64,000 bases of DNA from Microbispora sp. H11081 (lineage in GTDB: Bacteria; Actinomycetota; Actinomycetes; Streptosporangiales; Streptosporangiaceae): NCBI RefSeq assembly GCF_012999535.1, contig NZ_JABBWV010000002.1, positions 806,001 to 870,000 on the forward strand, read 5' to 3'. The number at the start of each line of letters is the position of its first letter. Position 1 is the first letter of the stretch. The translations under genes and the position numbers were made by a program. Shown here piece by piece: positions 60,621 through 64,000 of the stretch. Under the pieces are notes generated by a model, which was not told where the DNA came from, made no database searches, and saw only the letters and a list, made by a program, of their open reading frames with translations.

Positions 60621-61448
60621 TCAGCAGCGGGACCGCGGCACCGGGCTGGTGCTCGGCTCGGCGCCGACCAGCAGGAGGGCCTGGCCGTCGGCGCTCATGA
60701 CGCCGTCGTGCACGTACCAGCCGCCGGGGGCCGAGGGGCCCGAGGCCTTGCCGTACTGGATGTACGACGGCGTGACGCCCCGCTCACGCAGCAGGGCCGA
60801 GATCTCGGCGACGCTCTTGTTGACGTAGTCCACACAGTGCAGAGGCTCGCCGGGCAGGGCGATGCCGGGCGGCATCTTGTACCTCTCGCCGGGCATGGCC
60901 CGCCTGCCGAGAGTGACCTCAGCCTTCTTGTCGAAGTCGACCGGCACCTTCAGGCCGACAGGGCAGCCAGCGAACCGCTCGCACGACCCCGGGGCGTCGA
61001 TGGTGGTGATTGGGCCGTCGCCGGGCACCGGTTCGCCGGACCGCAACCGATCCATGTCGTTGATCACAACTATCTGGCCCGTCAGGCTCGCGGAGGTCGG
61101 CACCAGATCGAGCGTGATGTCCAAGCCTCTGGCCCGCAGCTCCCGCTGGTACACCTCGGGCTCGGCCAGCAGGTCCTTCACCGTGATCACGTAGTGGTCG
61201 TCCACCAGTTCGATGTCGAGCGCGGCGGAGGCGGGCGCCTGAGCAACGCCGAAAGACAGCAGGGCCGTCAGCGCGGCCAGCACCGGCACGGCCGTCCACC
61301 TGCGCCGCCGCGGAAGGCCGAACCAACTGCGGCGGCGCTCGGGGACGGGGACGGAGGTGATCTCCTCAAGCAGTTCCATGGCGATCGGCGTCGTGCCGGG
61401 ACCGGGATCGGGTGCGATGCCGGCCACCAGGCGGTCGATCTCGTGCAT
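60621..61448 (-). CDS. Single-pass membrane partner of the ECF sigma factor
   Basis: A 275-residue protein. A ~45-residue cytoplasmic N terminus (MHEIDRLVAGIAPDPGPGTT, LLEEITSVPVPERRRSWFGL) is followed by one helix (TAVPVLAALTALLSFGVAQA) and a ~200-residue exported domain with four cysteines (GSCERFAGCPVGLKV, LHCVDYV, terminal RC). It has no HxxxCxxC zinc anti-sigma motif. The ATGA overlap with the sigma factor gene and membrane topology make an anti-sigma or sensor role likely. The exported domain was not matched to a known fold. It would release or restrain sigma upon an envelope signal. Confidence 0.7.
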   Translation of the reverse strand: MHEIDRLVAGIAPDPGPGTTPIAMELLEEITSVPVPERRRSWFGLPRRRRWTAVPVLAALTALLSFGVAQAPASAALDIELVDDHYVITVKDLLAEPEVYQRELRARGLDITLDLVPTSASLTGQIVVINDMDRLRSGEPVPGDGPITTIDAPGSCERFAGCPVGLKVPVDFDKKAEVTLGRRAMPGERYKMPPGIALPGEPLHCVDYVNKSVAEISALLRERGVTPSYIQYGKASGPSAPGGWYVHDGVMSADGQALLLVGAEPSTSPVPRSRC

Positions 61449-62017
61449 CACATAACCCCCTTCGTCATCGCGACGGCACGCAAGCCGATGCGGGCCACGT
61501 CGACTCCGGCCTCGTTCAGGTGCCTGGCCAGCCGTTTGCGGGCCCGATGCAGCCGCAGCCGGGCGTTGGCCCCCGAGCATCCCAGGACGTTGGCGATCTC
61601 GTCGGCGCTCAGCCCTTCCCAGCCGGCCAGCGCGAGGATCTCCCGGTCGTCGGAGGTCAGCCGCGCGAACGCCTCCTGGAGGCCCGCCAGGCTCTCGTCG
61701 GCCTCGGTGTGCTCCGCCCACACGGCGAGCTGGTGACGGAGTCGCTCCACCAACTCGCTACGGCGCGAATCGGCGCGGCGGCCGTTGGCCAGCACCCGGC
61801 GGGCCACGCCGAACAGCCACAGGCGCGCGTTCCGCCCCTCCGGGATGTCGTCCAGCCGGCGCCAGGCCGTAGCGAACGTCTCAGCGAGGGCATCGGCGGC
61901 ATCCTCGTGGGAGTCGGTACGCCGCCGGACGTAGGCAAGGATGTCGGCATAGTTGGCAACGTAAATCACCTCGAAGCGCTGCTTGCGGTCATGGCGGATC
62001 ACGCTGCCTTCTCTCAT
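61448..62017 (-). CDS. ECF-family RNA polymerase sigma factor
   Basis: A 189-residue sigma factor. Region 2 has YADILAYVRRRTDSHEDAAD then ALAETFATAWRRLDDIP, and region 4 has LTSDDREILALAGWEGLSAD then EIANVLGCSGANARLRLHRA. No extra C-terminal domain is present. ATG 62017 is used; an in-frame GTG five codons later has a GAGAAGG site and is an alternative. It is translationally coupled to the membrane partner downstream. The upstream 240 bp contain ATGAAACT (62060-62067 minus) and a GTACGG 19 bp on, possible parts of an autoregulated ECF promoter; this is weak. Confidence 0.92.
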   Translation of the reverse strand: MREGSVIRHDRKQRFEVIYVANYADILAYVRRRTDSHEDAADALAETFATAWRRLDDIPEGRNARLWLFGVARRVLANGRRADSRRSELVERLRHQLAVWAEHTEADESLAGLQEAFARLTSDDREILALAGWEGLSADEIANVLGCSGANARLRLHRARKRLARHLNEAGVDVARIGLRAVAMTKGVM

Positions 62018-62257
62018 CCGAAAGGTCCGACACCCCGTACCTGTCCGGACCCGCCAGATAGTTTCATCCCGATTTCCGGCAACATTTGGCTGTCCCGCAT
62101 GTCGGTGACCGCGATCTTCAGGATCTCGTGCGGGCGATGTCCACAGCGCGCCGCCTCCGTGTCACCTCCACGGCCGCGGCCCTGATGGTGAGATCGAGCG
62201 AAAGGGGACCCCGCGCGAACGGCCAAGGTCCGCGGGGGCCTGCTCGGCACAGGTTCC

Positions 62258-63013
62258 TCAGCTGGTGGCGCCCCAGGTGAGAGAGATGCCGGTGGCGGCG
62301 CGTTCGGTGCGGATCTCCATCATGCTGCCGAGGATGGTGGCATGGTCGGACACCACGGGGGTGCCGTCGAGCGTGTAGGTGACCCGGCCGCTGACCAGCA
62401 CCGGGCTGCCCTGCGGTTCCTGGAGGTGGCGGGCGGCGACGGGGTCGAGCAGACCCGGCCTGACCACCTCGGACGCGCGGGCGACCGTCACTCCCGCGTC
62501 GGCGAGGGCCGTGTAAAGGGAGACGGCGGTGAAGTCGCGGTCGCGGATCTCGTCGGCCGCCGGCCGGCGTACCCAGGACACCTGGTGCACGGCGGGACGT
62601 CCCGCGAACTCGCGGACCCGCTCAAGCCGCAGGGCGGTGTCGCCGGGCCGCAGCCGCAGCTCCGTGGCGATCCGGGCGGGAGCTCGGCGCATCGCCCGCC
62701 CGGCCACCGCCGTCCGCACGTCGTGGCCCTGTTTGCGCAGGTCGTCGACGAGGCTGCGGAGCGAGTCGAGCTGGTACGCGAGATGGGGCGGGGCGACGAA
62801 CGTGCCCTTGCCGGGCTGCTGCACGATCAGTCTCTCGTCGCTGAGCTGCCGCAACGCCTGGCGCAGCGTCATGAGGGTCACCCCGTAGGAGGCGCTCAGC
62901 TCGCGTTGCGGCGGAAGCGCCTCCCCGGGGGCGTAGTGTCCCGACCGGATCTTCGCGGCGAGGTCGGCGGCGATGGCGCGGTATCTCGCCTCGTGCCCGG
63001 CGTCGGGGGTCAT
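62258..63013 (-). CDS. GntR-family regulator with UTRA domain
   Basis: A 251-residue HutC-type regulator. The N-terminal winged helix is ALPPQRELSASYGVTLMTLR then QALRQLSDERLIVQQPGKGT, followed by the UTRA ligand domain (LRLRPGDTALRLERVREFAG, VSWVRRPAADEIRDRDFTAV, VSDHATILGSMMEIRTERAA). It overlaps the trpA stop by 4 nt, so it is in one operon with trpBA. A small-molecule-responsive regulator in a trp operon is unusual and suggests a special metabolite role. ATG 63013. Confidence 0.9.
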   Translation of the reverse strand: MTPDAGHEARYRAIAADLAAKIRSGHYAPGEALPPQRELSASYGVTLMTLRQALRQLSDERLIVQQPGKGTFVAPPHLAYQLDSLRSLVDDLRKQGHDVRTAVAGRAMRRAPARIATELRLRPGDTALRLERVREFAGRPAVHQVSWVRRPAADEIRDRDFTAVSLYTALADAGVTVARASEVVRPGLLDPVAARHLQEPQGSPVLVSGRVTYTLDGTPVVSDHATILGSMMEIRTERAATGISLTWGATS

Positions 63014-63825
63014 CGTGGTCGGTCACACTCCTGGTCGAGGGCCCGCCGCAGGGACGTGAGGAAGGCCCGCAGGTCGTCCGGCCCGGCCCCGTCGAGCACC
63101 CGCCGCATGACCGCGGCGCCGACCACCACGCCGTCGGCGTGCCGGCGGGCCTCGCGTGCCTGGTCCGGGGTGGAGATGCCGAATCCTAGCAAGACCGGCC
63201 GGTCGGTGACGCGCCTGATCCGCTCGGTGAGCTCCGCCGCCGAATCGGCGAGGGCGGCCCGCTCGCCGGTGGTGCCCATCAGCGACACCGCGTAGACGAA
63301 TCCGCGGCTGCGGCGCGCGATCTCCGCGAGCCGCGGCTCCGGGGTCGCGGGCGAGGCCAGCAGGGCCGGCTCGACGCCGGCGGCCTCTGCCGCCCCCGTC
63401 AGCTCCTCCGCCTCGTGCACCGGCAGGTCGGGCACGATCAGGCCGCCGACGCCGGCCTGGCGCAGGGCGGCGCAGAACACCTCGGGGCCGTCGTGCAGCA
63501 CGAGGTTGTAGTAGGTGCTGACGACCAGCGGCACGCCCAGGTCGGGCAGGCGGGACAGGTCGGCGAGGATCCGGCGGGGGCTCGCCCCCCGGGCCAGTGC
63601 GATGTCGCTCGCCTGCTGGATGGTGACGCCGTCCAGCGTGGGGTCGGAGAAGGGCAGGCCGACCTCAATGGCGTCCGCCCCGGCGTCGGCGAACGCCCGC
63701 AGGTAGTCCGTCCAGCCGGGCGTGATCCCCCCGGTGACGTACGGCATGAGCAGCCCGCGGCCGGTGTCCCTGCGGGCCCGCAGGTGGCCTTCGACCGCGC
63801 CCGCGGTCACGGTCGCGTCCGTCAC
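63010..63825 (-). CDS. trpA: Tryptophan synthase alpha subunit
   Basis: A 271-residue TIM barrel that cleaves indole-3-glycerol phosphate to indole. Catalytic Glu54 ([13 protein letters not shown]) and Asp65 ([12 protein letters not shown]) are both in place. GTTGERAAL and [14 protein letters not shown], the phosphate-binding segment, follow. The GTG at 63825 overlaps the trpB stop, and the next start overlaps its own stop, so trpB, trpA and gntR are coupled. trpC, trpF and trpE are not in the window. The gene may belong to the primary pathway or to a dedicated indole supply for a specialised metabolite. Confidence 0.95.
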   Translation of the reverse strand: MTDATVTAGAVEGHLRARRDTGRGLLMPYVTGGITPGWTDYLRAFADAGADAIEVGLPFSDPTLDGVTIQQASDIALARGASPRRILADLSRLPDLGVPLVVSTYYNLVLHDGPEVFCAALRQAGVGGLIVPDLPVHEAEELTGAAEAAGVEPALLASPATPEPRLAEIARRSRGFVYAVSLMGTTGERAALADSAAELTERIRRVTDRPVLLGFGISTPDQAREARRHADGVVVGAAVMRRVLDGAGPDDLRAFLTSLRRALDQECDRPR

Positions 63826-64000
63826 AGCAGCTCCTTCAGGGTAGAGACGTCCTTGTCGCCCCGGCCGGACAGCGTCATCAGCACCGTCGAGCCCGCCGGC
63901 AACTCGCCACCGCGTGCCGCGCCGATCACCCAGGCCAGGGCGTGCGCGGACTCCAGCGCGGGGACGATGCCCTCGGCGCGCGCCAGCCGTACCGCCGCCT
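63822..64000 (-). CDS. trpB: Tryptophan synthase beta subunit, C-terminal part (cut by window edge)
   Basis: The reverse strand from the window edge reads [20 protein letters not shown], then [20 protein letters not shown] and [15 protein letters not shown] before TGA at 63822. [12 protein letters not shown] and LSGRGDKD are the conserved end of PLP-dependent TrpB. The stop overlaps the trpA GTG. The N-terminal part with the PLP lysine lies outside the window. It makes tryptophan from indole and serine together with TrpA. Confidence 0.95.
   Translation of the reverse strand, partial: AAVRLARAEGIVPALESAHALAWVIGAARGGELPAGSTVLMTLSGRGDKDVSTLKELL

Overview
This window is very GC-rich DNA with the features of a filamentous actinomycete. 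It has GTG starts, ATGA/GTGA-coupled genes, many TetR, AraC, WYL, MarR and PadR regulators beside short effector genes, F420-type and P450 oxidoreductases, a DUF6597-type AraC pair and a c-di-AMP leader ahead of a secreted cell-wall hydrolase. A Streptosporangiaceae-like host (Nonomuraea or Streptosporangium relatives) is the best guess, but this is inference from gene content. I saw no rRNA, tRNA, CRISPR array, prophage or intact insertion sequence. It reads as an accessory or chromosome-arm region of small independent regulator-plus-effector modules.

Layout. 1-7.0 kb: AraC regulator (cut by the window edge), lipid kinase, DUF3224 protein, anti-sigma-type ATPase, universal stress protein, a three-gene DrrAB-like ABC exporter and an AlkZ-like DNA glycosylase. 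7.1-17.6 kb: VOC proteins, two WYL regulators (one frameshifted), XRE and SDR genes, a truncated VOC remnant, a second AraC, an MFS pump, DUF952/TetR, a cupin, a histidine-kinase relic and an SMR transporter. 17.7-26.9 kb: a nitrogen-assimilation locus with an APC permease, a TetR repressor, two DUF1989 proteins, a biotin-dependent urea/guanidine carboxylase and allophanate hydrolase. Two matching palindromes probably tie it to the TetR protein. 26.9-37.7 kb: P450 with a divergent TetR that carries a redoxin-like tail, radical SAM protein, PhyH dioxygenase, a 59-residue membrane protein, F420-type oxidoreductase with ArsR, lipoprotein L,D-transpeptidase, an isocitrate lyase/PEP mutase family enzyme coupled to a P450 with a histidine-repeat tail, and a secreted three-repeat protein.

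37.7-51.3 kb: RecD2 helicase, a TetR/hydrolase pair with two operators, a MarR/hydrolase operon with a leaderless promoter under its operator, a class C serine hydrolase, and a MacB-type efflux set (repeat lipoprotein, adaptor, ATPase, permease) divergent from a two-component system across a 47-bp imperfect inverted repeat. A ydaO-type c-di-AMP riboswitch then precedes a CHAP hydrolase. 51.3-64 kb: UvrA-like ATPase, VOC/AraC, TetR with a flavin reductase-MFS operon, VOC/PadR with a perfect 20-bp palindrome, a GT-C-like membrane protein, an ECF sigma factor with a membrane partner, and trpB-trpA-gntR.

The modules mostly work locally: each regulator flanks its likely target, and in at least eight cases a clean inverted repeat lies in the intergenic region. 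The larger functional units are the guanidine/urea locus, the envelope-stress efflux and two-component locus, and the c-di-AMP-controlled wall hydrolase.
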